Source: Methylobacterium aquaticum (GTDB lineage: Bacteria; Pseudomonadota; Alphaproteobacteria; Rhizobiales; Beijerinckiaceae). Taken from it: DNA of 64,000 nt. The notes under the pieces were generated by a model. It was not told the origin of the DNA and made no database searches. It saw nothing but the letters and a program-made list of their open reading frames with translations. This document shows positions 25,766 through 35,353 of this stretch, in pieces. Location: positions 3,547,001 to 3,611,000 of the forward strand of contig NZ_CP043627.1 in assembly GCF_016804325.1 (NCBI RefSeq), given 5' to 3'. Both the position numbers and the translations under genes were made by a program. Position 1 is the stretch's first letter, and every line of letters begins with the position of its first letter.

Positions 25766-26647
25766 TCAGCGCGTCCGCATGATTTCGGCGGGGTTGGCGC
25801 GCGGGTCGCGCGGGCCCCAGCGGCCGCTCTCCACCTGGGCGAGGAACTCCGCCAGGATCTGGTTGAAGAGCATCGGCTCCTCGAGGTTCAGGGTGTGGCC
25901 GGTCTTCGGCAGGACCGCGAGGCCCGAGGCCGGCACCGTCCGCTTGAGGAAGAAGCCAGGCTGCAGGCAATGGTCGTCCTCGTCTCCGACCACGACCAGC
26001 AATGGCGCGGCCATCGCGCGGAACTCGTCCTCCAGGTCGTAGAGCGAGGGGCGCCGCATCTGCACGCCGCGCATGGTGTTGGCCGCGCCCCGGCTGTCAT
26101 GCTGCCCGAGGCGGTCGGCGAAGAGCTGCCAGCCTCGTGGGTCCTTGTCCTGGAACTGCACCCGCGAGGCGCCCTCGGCATAGATCTTGGAGAAGGCCGG
26201 CGCGCCCTTCGTCTCGAAATTGGTCGCGACCTGCTCCGAGATGCCCTTGAAGTAGTCCTCGTGCGCCTTCTCGGCGCCGTAGCCGGCGCCGGCGGCGGTG
26301 ATCGAGCGCACGCGACCGGGATGGCGCAGGCCGGCATGCAGGACGGCGAAGCCCCCCATCGACAGGCCGACGAGATGCGCGGTCTCGATGCCCGCCGCGT
26401 CCATGACCGCGATGATGTCGTCGGCCGCGATCGCCTGCGAGTAGGCGTCGACGGAATCCGGGATATCCGAGGGCGGGAAGCCGCGCGCCGCATAGGTGAT
26501 GCACCGGTGGCGGCGCGAGAAGAAGTTCATCTGCGGCTCCCAGCTCCAGTGGTTGCCGCCGAATTCGTGAACGAAGACGATGGGCGTCCCGCGCCCCGCC
26601 TCCTCGAAGTAGAGCTCTACGCCGTCGCTCGCGCTCGCCTTGGGCAT
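25766..26647 (-). CDS. Alpha/beta hydrolase
   Basis: This 293-residue protein has the alpha/beta hydrolase fold with oxyanion-region FVHEFGGNHWSW, nucleophile elbow GLSMGG (Ser about residue 96), acid Asp in VVVGDEDDHC and catalytic His in KTGHTLNLEEP. It has no signal peptide, so it acts in the cytoplasm. The operon context (SDR, aminotransferase, carbamoyl hydrolase) suggests hydrolysis of an ester, lactone or C-C/C-N bond in a ring-cleavage product. The fold is certain; the substrate is open. Confidence 0.85.
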   Translation of the reverse strand: MPKASASDGVELYFEEAGRGTPIVFVHEFGGNHWSWEPQMNFFSRRHRCITYAARGFPPSDIPDSVDAYSQAIAADDIIAVMDAAGIETAHLVGLSMGGFAVLHAGLRHPGRVRSITAAGAGYGAEKAHEDYFKGISEQVATNFETKGAPAFSKIYAEGASRVQFQDKDPRGWQLFADRLGQHDSRGAANTMRGVQMRRPSLYDLEDEFRAMAAPLLVVVGDEDDHCLQPGFFLKRTVPASGLAVLPKTGHTLNLEEPMLFNQILAEFLAQVESGRWGPRDPRANPAEIMRTR

Positions 26648-26658
26648 GGGGGCTCCTC

Positions 26659-27441
26659 TCAGACGACAGTGCGGCGGGAGGCGATGCCGCCATCCACGGT
26701 GAAGACGGTGCCGGATGTGTAGCCGGAGCGGAACGAGGCGAGGAACAGAAAGAGATCGGTGATCTCATGCACCTTGGCCGGCCGCTTCAAAGGATAGCGC
26801 ACCAGCAGCTCCTCGTAGCGCGCCGCGTCGCCAAGCTCGTTCTCGGCGAACTTGCGCAGCATGTTGTAGATCCGCGATGTATCGACGGGCCCCGGATTGA
26901 CGCCGACGACACGGATATTGTCGTCGAGGCTGCGCCCACCCAAAGCCCGGGTCATCGCCATGATCGAGGCATTGCCGGCCGCGCCCTCGATGTAGTTCGG
27001 ATCGCAGACCTCGCCGCCATTGCCGATGTTGTTGAGGATCACGCCGCCGCCGCGCGCCTTCATGCGCGGATAGACGAGACGGATCATGTCGGCATAGCCG
27101 AAGCCCTTGAGGGCCCAGCCCTCGCGCCATCTCTGCGCATCGACGTCGAAGAGCGAGCCGCTCGGGATCACCCCGGCATTGTTGATCAGGATGTCGACGT
27201 CGCCCGCCTCCGCGACGATCCGCTCGCAGGCGCCGTCCTGCGTCATGTCGATCGCCGTGACGCCGACCGCGACCTTGTGCTCGGCCTCGATCGCGCGCTT
27301 GAGCGCGTCGAGCTTGTCGGCCGACCGCGCCGTCAGGTGGAGCGGGCAGCCCTCCGCCGCGAAGGCATGGGCGAGGCCCTCGCCGATGCCTTGCGAGGCG
27401 CCGGTGATCAGGACCGTCTTGCCCTGGAGTTGGAGATCCAT
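26659..27441 (-). CDS. Short-chain dehydrogenase/reductase-like protein with altered active site
   Basis: The 260-residue SDR has the cofactor motif TGASQGIGEGLA (about residues 14-25), the NNAG motif in ILINNAGVIPSG, and the PG motif NPGPVDTSR. The usual catalytic YxxxK is not present: the corresponding stretch reads IGNGGEVCDPNYIEGAAGNAS, with Tyr but Ala where Lys is expected and no clear catalytic Ser. I recall an SDR subgroup with this arrangement, so it may be a specialised enzyme rather than a mutant. The product probably binds NAD(P) and a carbonyl substrate. It lies 11 bp upstream of the alpha/beta hydrolase. Confidence 0.82.
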   Translation of the reverse strand: MDLQLQGKTVLITGASQGIGEGLAHAFAAEGCPLHLTARSADKLDALKRAIEAEHKVAVGVTAIDMTQDGACERIVAEAGDVDILINNAGVIPSGSLFDVDAQRWREGWALKGFGYADMIRLVYPRMKARGGGVILNNIGNGGEVCDPNYIEGAAGNASIMAMTRALGGRSLDDNIRVVGVNPGPVDTSRIYNMLRKFAENELGDAARYEELLVRYPLKRPAKVHEITDLFLFLASFRSGYTSGTVFTVDGGIASRRTVV

Positions 27442-27485
27442 GGTCGTGTCGTCCTCGTGATCGTATTGTGAACCGGGGCTGGTCT

Positions 27486-28618
27486 TCAGAAGAGCTTGAC
27501 GTCCGCGTTCATGCCGCGGGCCCGCTCGATCATCGCCGGCAGGAGATCGACGAACTCCTCGACCCAGTCCCGCGGCACCGAGACCGACACCTTCACGAAC
27601 CGGTCGCCGAAATTCGGCGTGTGATAGGAGCCCTGCCGGATCATGATCCGGCGCTCCTGATAGGCGGCAACGAGTGCCTCAGGCGCGATGCCGAGGCCGC
27701 CGGTCTCGAGCACGACGAAGTTCCCGTTCGAGGGGTAGACCGGCATCACGAGGCCCGGGATCCGGTCGCAGGCCGCCTTGATCAGCGCCTGGTTGGCCCG
27801 TTGCTCGGCGAGTACGCCTGGGAACCACTCGTCCTTGATCGCAAGCCCCGCCATCGCGGCGCGCTGGGCGAGGATGCTGGATCCGAGATTGTTGGGCGGG
27901 GCCGCGGCCAGGCGCTCGGCCATGTCGGGATGCGCGATCACCGCGCCGACCCTGAGGCCGGCGAGGCCGAGCCACTTCGAGAAGCTGTAGATCGTGAGCG
28001 TGCGCTCCGGATCGAGCTTCGCCGCCAGGTGGTGCTCGTGCGCGAAGTGCCGGTAGGTGCAGTCGTGGATGAGGTAGGCCCCGGCCTTGCGGACGATCTC
28101 CACGATCGCGGCGATCTCCTCGGCCGTGCAGGCGGTGCCGAGCGGGTTGTTCGGGTCGACGAGGTAGACCACTTTGGTGCGCGGCCCATGGCGGCCTCGA
28201 GCCGGGCGGGATCGAGGCGGTAGCCGTGCTCGGGGCCGTAGATCGGGATCTGCCGCACCGTGGCGCCGACCGAGCGGGCGAAGGCCATTGGCCAGTTCCA
28301 GGTCGGATCCGTCGTGACGAACTCGTCGCCCGGCGCGAGCAGCGTATGGCAGACGTGGTAGAGCGAGGCCACGGCCCCGTCCGACACGAGGGCGGCCTGC
28401 CCGTCGAGGCCGAAATCGGCCACGATTCCCGCCCTCAGCGCCTCGAAGCCCGCGGGCGGCGCGTAGACGTGAAATCCCTCGTCCCGGATGCACCGCTCCA
28501 TCGCCTCCCGCACAGCCGGGTGGCTCGGCGCATGGTTGGTGTTCTGCCCGAGCCAGCGCAGGCCGGGTGTGTTCACCAGCGCGTCGAAATGGGCGTTCCG
28601 CGCCTCGAAGGCTCGCAT
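27486..28618 (-). pseudogene. PLP-dependent aminotransferase (class I/II) with a frameshift
   Basis: Two overlapping frames together give a complete fold type I aminotransferase of about 377 residues. The first part, from ATG 28618 (preceded by GGAGAG), reads GQNTNHAPSHPAVREAM, VSDGAVASLYHV and TTDPTWNWP. The second frame takes over near 28184 and reads VVYLVDPNNPLGT, HDCTYRHFA, and YSFSKWLGLAGLRVG, where Lys is the PLP-binding residue. One missing G/C in the GGCC run at about 28183-28187 explains the break. The gene is divergent from an NMT1-type transporter operon across a repeat-rich promoter region. Confidence 0.75.
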
Positions 28619-28660
28619 GGTCAGGCTCTCCATTCGGGGGCTAACAGATACCCGGCGGCG

Positions 28661-28766
28661 TCTGGCATGCAAGATAAAAAATCTGGCATACGTTTTAGCG
28701 AAATGGCATGCATTTAGGCGCTGCTGGCATCCGATTATGCATGCGATCCAAGATCTGACATGCCAT
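28661..28766. promoter_or_regulatory. Array of TGGCAT sites in a divergent promoter
   Basis: Four direct copies of TGGCAT start at 28663, 28684, 28704 and 28725, that is, 21, 20 and 21 bp apart (two helical turns). An inverted copy (ATGCCA) lies at 28760-28765. They fill the 184-bp gap between the aminotransferase start (28618, minus) and the binding-protein start (28803, plus). Regular phasing on one face of the helix suggests cooperative binding of a regulator, plausibly the GntR protein at 31592. Confidence 0.65.
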
Positions 28767-28802
28767 GATGCGGACAATCGCGGAGTGGGCCGGGAGGGTG
28801 GA

Positions 28803-29888
28803 ATGCTGACGAGACGGCGGGTTCTAGCGGGTGTCGGCGCGGCGGCCGGTGCCGCTGCTCTCAGTGGCTTTCCTCGCCCGGCGCTAGCCCAGGCAACGAA
28901 GGTCACGTTCACCACGTCCTGGATCCCGGAGGGCCCGAACCTCTTCGCCACTGTCGCCCGCGACAAAGGCTTCTGGAAGAAGCACGGGCTCGATGTCAGC
29001 GTCGCTCGTGGCTCCGGATCCGGCGCAGCGGCCCAGGCCGTCGCGGCCGGGACCTTCGATTTCGGGATGGCCGCGACGCCGACGGCGATCATCCAGGCCT
29101 CGCGCAACCTGCCGATCACCTGCATCGGCCAGATCAACTACGACGCGCTGATGGGCATCGCGGTCCTCGCCGCCTCGCCGATCAAGTCCCCGAAGGATCT
29201 TGAGGGCCGCAAGCTCGGCGCGAGCGTCACCTCGGGCGAGTATCCTTTCCTGCCGCTCTACGCCGAGAAGGCCGGGTTCGACCTGAAGACAGTCGACCTC
29301 GTTCAGATCGACGGCAAGGTCCGCGAGCGGTCGCTGGTCGACAAGCAGGTCGATGCGGTCTCGTCCTTCGCCACGAGCACGCTGCCCTCCCTCGTCCCCC
29401 TCGGCACGGAGCTGCGCTTCATGCTGTTCCGGGAGGCGGGCCTCGACTTCTACGGCCAGTCCCTGATCACCCAGCCCGCCCGGATCGAGAAGGATCCCGG
29501 CCTGACGGACGCCTTCGTGGCCGGCGCCATGGAGGCGATCCGGTTCACCATGACCGACTTCGACGAGGCGGTGGCCCTGTTCCTCAAGGCCAACAGCGAG
29601 GTCGCGATCAGCTCGACCGGCAAGGCCTATGCACGGATCGGCCTCGGGCTCACCAACCTGACCAACCTCGTGCCCGAGGTGAAGGAGAAGGGCTTCGGCT
29701 ACGCCGACCCGGCCAAGGTGGCGACGATGACCGACGTCGTCGTGCGCTACGGAGCGGGCGACAAGGCGGTACGGCCCGATCCTGCCGCCCTGTTCACGAA
29801 CCGGTTCGCTGGTTCGGTCAAGCTCGAGGGCAAGGACCTCGCGGCGGCGGAGGCCCAGGCGGCGCCCTACCGGAAGTACCTGATCTGA
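28803..29888 (+). CDS. NMT1/SsuA-type ABC transporter substrate-binding protein
   Basis: The 361-residue protein begins with a twin-arginine signal (TRRRVLAGVGAAAGAAALSG) followed by ALAQ. The mature part has the NMT1/THI5-like layout: TTSWIPEGPNLFATVARDKGFW..HGL, the phosphate/sulfonate-loop-like GSGSGAAAQAVAAGTFDFGMA and QIDGKVRERSLVDKQVDAV. Such proteins bind sulfonates, pyrimidines, aromatic acids or similar. GGGAGGGTGG precedes the ATG. The stop overlaps the ATPase start (TGATG). The divergent catabolic genes suggest the ligand is their substrate. Confidence 0.88.
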   Translation: MLTRRRVLAGVGAAAGAAALSGFPRPALAQATKVTFTTSWIPEGPNLFATVARDKGFWKKHGLDVSVARGSGSGAAAQAVAAGTFDFGMAATPTAIIQASRNLPITCIGQINYDALMGIAVLAASPIKSPKDLEGRKLGASVTSGEYPFLPLYAEKAGFDLKTVDLVQIDGKVRERSLVDKQVDAVSSFATSTLPSLVPLGTELRFMLFREAGLDFYGQSLITQPARIEKDPGLTDAFVAGAMEAIRFTMTDFDEAVALFLKANSEVAISSTGKAYARIGLGLTNLTNLVPEVKEKGFGYADPAKVATMTDVVVRYGAGDKAVRPDPAALFTNRFAGSVKLEGKDLAAAEAQAAPYRKYLI

Positions 29889-30742
29889 TGGCGGCGCAAC
29901 CCAACCTCCGCGGCGCGAACGTGCCGTTCGTCACGCCGGCCTCCGCGGCGCCGCTCCTGCGGATCGCGCAGGTCGAAAAGGTCTATGGCGGCCGCCAGGG
30001 GCCTGTTCGGGCGGTCGCGTCCGCGAGCCTCGAGATCGGGCGCGGCGAGTTCGTCTCGCTGCTCGGCCCGAGCGGTTGCGGGAAGAGCACGCTCCTCATG
30101 ATGATCGCCGGGCTCGAGACGCCGACGAGCGGCACGATCGAGCTCGACGGGAGCCGCGTGGTCCGGCCGCGCCGCGACATCGGCATCATCTTCCAGGACG
30201 CAACCCTCCTGCCCTGGAAGTCGACGCTCGAGAACGTGCTGTTTCCGATCCGGATCCTCAAGTTGCCGCTCGCGCCCTATCGTGAGCGCGCGCGCGAGCT
30301 CCTGGCCATGGTGGGTCTGGGAGGCTTCGAGAACCACAAGCCGTCCCAGTTGTCGGGGGGCATGCGCCAGCGCGTCGCCATCTGCCGGGCCCTGATCCAC
30401 GATCCCGCCATCCTGCTCATGGACGAGCCCTTCAGCGCCCTCGACGCAATCACACGCGACCAGATGAACGAGGCGCTGTCGGACATCATGGACAAGACGG
30501 CGAAGACGGTGATCTTCGTCACGCACTCGATCCGCGAGGCTGCGTTCCTGTCCGACCGCGTCGTGGTGATGGGCGGCCGCCCCTCCCACGTCGTTCTCGA
30601 TGAGCGCATGCCGTTCGGGCGGCCGCGCCGTCTGGCGATCGAAGAGAATCCGGAATTTGGCCGGGTCGTCCGCCACCTGCGGCTGACCATCGAGCAGGCC
30701 CACGGCACGGCCCCGACGGGCCGCAGCGCAGGCGGGGAGTAG
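29888..30742 (+). CDS. ABC transporter ATP-binding protein (SsuB/TauB type)
   Basis: This 284-residue ATPase has Walker A GPSGCGKSTLLMMIAGL, the Q-loop IFQDATLLPWKS, signature LSGGMRQRVAICRAL, Walker B ILLMDEPFSALDA and the switch His in FVTHSIREAA. These are the exact features of the sulfonate/nitrate/taurine transporter ATPase family. The start overlaps the binding-protein stop by one base, and the permease follows 3 bp after its stop. Confidence 0.93.
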   Translation: MAAQPNLRGANVPFVTPASAAPLLRIAQVEKVYGGRQGPVRAVASASLEIGRGEFVSLLGPSGCGKSTLLMMIAGLETPTSGTIELDGSRVVRPRRDIGIIFQDATLLPWKSTLENVLFPIRILKLPLAPYRERARELLAMVGLGGFENHKPSQLSGGMRQRVAICRALIHDPAILLMDEPFSALDAITRDQMNEALSDIMDKTAKTVIFVTHSIREAAFLSDRVVVMGGRPSHVVLDERMPFGRPRRLAIEENPEFGRVVRHLRLTIEQAHGTAPTGRSAGGE

Positions 30743-30745
30743 GAT

Positions 30746-31579
30746 ATGGCAGGCGCAATCGGAACGGAAACCGGCGCGATCCTCTCAGGCCCGGGCCAGA
30801 CTCCGCGGCTCGGGTTCGGACTCTCGGGCGTGCGGGCCGTGCTTCTGCCGGTCGCCCTGGCGGTGGCGACTCTGGCAGCCTGGCAGGCTTTCGTCGTGAT
30901 CGGCAACATCCCGTCGGTCATCCTCCCCTCCCCCATCTCCACCTTGCGCTACATCGTGGAGCACTGGGACATCCTCCTGACCCATGCGGTCCCGACGACA
31001 TTGGAGTCGGCGATCGGATTCGTGCTCGCGACCCTGCTCGGGGTCTTGCTCGCCATCGTGATCACCTACTCGACCCTGGCGCGAGAGGCGCTCTACCCGA
31101 ACCTCGTCTTCTTCCAGCTGATCCCGAAGATCGCGCTCGCGCCGCTCTTCATCATCTGGCTCGGGATCGGCATGCAGTCGCGCGTTGCCTTCGCGGTCTT
31201 CATCGCGTTCTTTCCCGTGGTGATCGCGACGAGTGCAGGGTTCGCGAGCGTCGACCGCGGCATGCTGCGGCTATGCCGGTCGCTCACCGCGAGCGAGTGG
31301 CAGGTCTTCACCCATGTCCGCTTCCCAGCCGCCCTGCCGCACATCTTCAGCGGGATGAAGGTTGCGATCACGCTCGCGATCATCGGGGTGATCATCGGCG
31401 AGTTCATCACCGCGCAGGCCGGCCTCGGCTACCTGATCATCTTCGCGACCGCGCGGGCCGATACCGAGGTGTCGATGGCCGCGATCGTCGTCCTTTGCGT
31501 GTGCGGGCTGCTGCTGTACGGGCTGGTCGCGCTCGGTGAGATCGCCGCCAACCGAATTTTCTCGGCAGACCCAGCGTGA
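30746..31579 (+). CDS. ABC transporter permease (SsuC/TauC type)
   Basis: The 277-residue permease has six predicted membrane helices and the BPD_transp_1 coupling loop EWQVFTHVRFPAALPHIFSGMK, with the EAA-type motif. It also shows SVILPSPISTLRY and IPKIALAPLFIIWLGIG, typical for SsuC/TauC-family permeases. It completes a three-gene importer with the preceding ATPase and binding protein. Confidence 0.92.
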   Translation: MAGAIGTETGAILSGPGQTPRLGFGLSGVRAVLLPVALAVATLAAWQAFVVIGNIPSVILPSPISTLRYIVEHWDILLTHAVPTTLESAIGFVLATLLGVLLAIVITYSTLAREALYPNLVFFQLIPKIALAPLFIIWLGIGMQSRVAFAVFIAFFPVVIATSAGFASVDRGMLRLCRSLTASEWQVFTHVRFPAALPHIFSGMKVAITLAIIGVIIGEFITAQAGLGYLIIFATARADTEVSMAAIVVLCVCGLLLYGLVALGEIAANRIFSADPA

Positions 31580-31591
31580 GGGATAAGGACC

Positions 31592-32332
31592 ATGAGCCAG
31601 AGGACGGCGCAGAAGGCGCGCCGGCTCGACCTGTCGGATGCCGGGATCTCCGAGGATACCTCCCTCGCCGGGGACGTCGCGCGCCGCCTTGAGGAGGACA
31701 TCCTGCGCGGCGCGATCCGGCCGGGCCAGCGGCTTGACGAGCGCGAGTTGTCGGAACGCTACGGCGTCTCGCGTACCCCCGTCCGCGAGGCGCTGCAGCG
31801 GCTCTCCGCGAGTGGACTCGCGAGCGCACGCGGACGGCAGGGACTGCAGGTGTCGCAGTTCTCCGTGGCCGACCTCCTCGACGCCTTGAGCGTGGTGGCG
31901 TCGATGGAAGCCCTGGCGGCCTCGCAGGCGGCCCGCCGGATCACCCAGGAACAGCGCGCCGTACTCGAGGCCGAACACGCGGCCTGCGGCGCGGCCATCG
32001 CGGCGGGCGACTACGACGCGTTCTACGACGCCAACATCCGGTTCCACGACGCGATCGCGGCGGCGAGCCACAACCGGGTCCTGCAGGACGAGTTGCGGCG
32101 CCTCTCGGTGAAGACCGCGCCGTATCGCCGGGCGATCACCTTCCAGCCCGGTCGCATGCCGCAATCGCAGCCCGAGCACGCCGCAGTGCTTGCGGCGATC
32201 CTGCGCAACGACGCGACCGCCGCGGGCGAGCGGATGGCGCACCACGTCTCGCTCTTGTCGGAGGGTATCGCCGACTTCCTGCACTTCGTCAGGTCGTCAG
32301 ACCATGCCGGCCTGTTCAAGGATGAGACCTGA
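31592..32332 (+). CDS. GntR-family regulator with FCD domain
   Basis: The 246-residue protein has a GntR winged helix (residues 28-92; LDERELSERYGVSRTPVREALQRL region, key part GVSRTPVREAL) and an FCD domain with FYDANIRFHDAIAAASHN and QPEHAAVLAAIL carrying the probable metal-binding Asp/His residues. It lies 12 bp after the permease, so it is probably co-transcribed and may control its own operon and the divergent catabolic set through the TGGCAT array. Confidence 0.88.
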   Translation: MSQRTAQKARRLDLSDAGISEDTSLAGDVARRLEEDILRGAIRPGQRLDERELSERYGVSRTPVREALQRLSASGLASARGRQGLQVSQFSVADLLDALSVVASMEALAASQAARRITQEQRAVLEAEHAACGAAIAAGDYDAFYDANIRFHDAIAAASHNRVLQDELRRLSVKTAPYRRAITFQPGRMPQSQPEHAAVLAAILRNDATAAGERMAHHVSLLSEGIADFLHFVRSSDHAGLFKDET

Positions 32333-32352
32333 CAAGCACCTCGACTGCCTGC

Positions 32353-32490
32353 CTACCGGCCCTTCGGTCCGCTCGAGCCGCGCTCGATGAGCCGGCCGCG
32401 CAGGGAGATCGTCTCGTCGGGCAAACCCTTGTCCCGCATGCGCGCCTGCAGGAGATCGAGACCGCGTCCGATCATCGTGACGACCGGCTG
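32353..32490 (-). pseudogene. C-terminal fragment of a LacI-family regulator gene
   Basis: The minus strand reads QPVVTMIGRGLDLLQARM, then LPDETISLRGRLIERGSS, and stops at 32353-32355. This is the typical end of LacI/GalR regulators (dimerisation helix followed by a strand and RLIERGSS). Nothing of the DNA-binding or core domains is present. The fragment is cut where the IS3 remnant begins. Confidence 0.5.
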
Positions 32491-32514
32491 CTACATCGTG
32501 GTCAGGCCGGAGCA

Positions 32515-32796
32515 GGGATCGAACCGTCGTTCGGCAGCGTCGGCGATGCTTACGACAACGCCATGGCGGAGACGACCAACGGCCTGTCCAAGGCAGAGAG
32601 CTTGCCCCGGACTTGATCCGGGGTGATCCACCGGCGTGGCCCATGGCGCTCCATCATGGCGGTCGAGTACGCCACCCTGGAGTGGGTCGACTGGTACGAC
32701 CACGGTCGCCTCCTCGCGCCCATCGGCAGCGTCCCTCCCGCCGAGGCTGAAGCGCGCTATCATACCCACGTCGGCGACCAAGCCCTGGCCGCCTGA
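32515..32796 (+). mobile_element. IS3-family transposase (OrfB) 3' remnant
   Basis: The frame reads GSVGDAYDNAMAETTNGLSKAE, then an inserted 24-bp segment with an in-frame stop. It then continues VIHRRGPWRS, VEYATLEWVDWYDHGRLL and PPAEAEARYHTHV to a TGA near 32796. This is the C-terminal third of an IS3-family transposase; the YDN and E residues of the DDE catalytic set are visible. Without the rest of the gene and with the insertion it cannot be active. Confidence 0.75.
32598..32621. repeat. 24-bp palindromic insert, copy 1 (inside IS3 transposase remnant)
   Basis: A 24-bp segment interrupts the conserved transposase reading KAE|VIHRRGPW without changing the frame. It includes 7-bp arms CCCCGGA and TCCGGGG (the last G is flanking) around CTTGA. 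An identical 24-bp segment on the same strand lies in the IS256 transposase at 47368-47391, with similar flanks (AGA or AGAA before, GGT after). Confidence 0.75.
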
Positions 32797-32857
32797 CCCA
32801 AGCCAATCAGCCTCCGAAAAACCGGGAGCGGTTCATTTCCTCGAAGAGCCTTGCGCC

Positions 32858-34270
<1,413 letters not shown>

Positions 34271-34327
34271 AATCAAGACGGGTGACGCGGCGGGACGCCT
34301 CGCGGATCCGAGCGGCGGCCTCGGCTT

Positions 34328-35353
34328 CTAGTCTGACGGGGTCAGGTAATCCGGGCAGGCGACGCTGCCGAGGGTTGCCGCGACCTCGAACCGGCCGAGC
34401 CACCGGCCGATAGCCTCGGCGAGATGCCGCTCCAGGAGCAGGGCCGCCCCTCGCGCATCGCCGTCGAGCAGATGATCCAGGATGGCGAGGTGCTCGTGCA
34501 GGGCATGCTCGATCTTGTGCATCGGGATCCCGAGGATCGGGTCGATCAGGTGCCGCGTCGGGCCGAACAGGAAATGCGTTGGCCTGAGGGCGTGAATCAG
34601 CTCGTCGTTCCCCGAATAGCCGAGAAGATCCCGATGCAGATCGGTCTCGGCCCGGTCGAAATCCTCGCCGTCGATCGCGGGCCGGGCCAGCGTCGCCTCG
34701 ATATGCGTCCTCGCCTGTCGGAGCAGGGCCGTCGGAACGCGCGGCGCGGCCTCGGCCAGCAAGACCGGTTCGAGCAGCCGGCGCAGCGCGTAGAGGTTGC
34801 GGATCCGCTGCGGCGTCACCCGGCGGGCCACCCAGCGCCCGGCGGCATCCTTGGTGACGAGGCCGACGCCGTCCATGCGGGCGAGAAGGTCGCGCGTCAC
34901 CGTCCGGCTCACGCCGTAATGCTGCGCGAGCCGCAGGTCGTTGACGCGGACCGAGTGAAACAGGATCTGTCCGTAGAGTTCCTGCTCCACCGCGCCGTAC
35001 AGGGTTTCCCATCGGCGCTGATGGGGCATCGGCGCCGGGTCGAGCGGTGGTGCCGCATCATCCGCCTCCCCGGCTGCAGCGATGCCCCCGACCCTGTAGC
35101 CGCGCGCCCCATCCTCGGAGACGAGCCGCTCCGCCGCCAGGGCATTCAGGGCGCCGCGGGCCGGCGAGCGGCTGACGCCGAATGTCCGGGCAAGCTGCGA
35201 CTCGAGCAGCCGGGTCCCCGGCCGGATGCGGCCTTCCGCGATCCCCGCCTTGAGGTGGGCGTAGATCCGGTCCTGCAGCGAGACCGCGGACGATGTGACG
35301 AGCGGCGCCCGCCGGTCCGCCTCGTCCCGTGCCGGTCTCCGGTCGATCGTCAT
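34328..35353 (-). CDS. GntR-type regulator with two winged-helix domains and an FCD domain
   Basis: This protein has 341 residues, about 100 more than usual for an FCD regulator. The first winged helix spans residues 27-91 (LLESQLARTFGVSRSPARGAL). A linker follows, then a second winged-helix-like domain at about 117-200 (VNDLRLAQHYGVSRTVTRDLL), then the helical FCD domain with ETDLHRDLL and EHALHEHLAIL. The tandem of DNA-binding domains is the unusual feature. GGGAGAAGGGT precedes the ATG. It faces the acetoacetate decarboxylase-like set across a 383-bp region with a palindrome at 35425-35444. Confidence 0.87.
   Translation of the reverse strand: MTIDRRPARDEADRRAPLVTSSAVSLQDRIYAHLKAGIAEGRIRPGTRLLESQLARTFGVSRSPARGALNALAAERLVSEDGARGYRVGGIAAAGEADDAAPPLDPAPMPHQRRWETLYGAVEQELYGQILFHSVRVNDLRLAQHYGVSRTVTRDLLARMDGVGLVTKDAAGRWVARRVTPQRIRNLYALRRLLEPVLLAEAAPRVPTALLRQARTHIEATLARPAIDGEDFDRAETDLHRDLLGYSGNDELIHALRPTHFLFGPTRHLIDPILGIPMHKIEHALHEHLAILDHLLDGDARGAALLLERHLAEAIGRWLGRFEVAATLGSVACPDYLTPSD

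Noticed and set aside
26659..27441. Treating the SDR without YxxxK as a pseudogene
   Set aside because: The frame is intact, the length is normal and the rest of the fold is conserved, so a specialised active enzyme is more likely.
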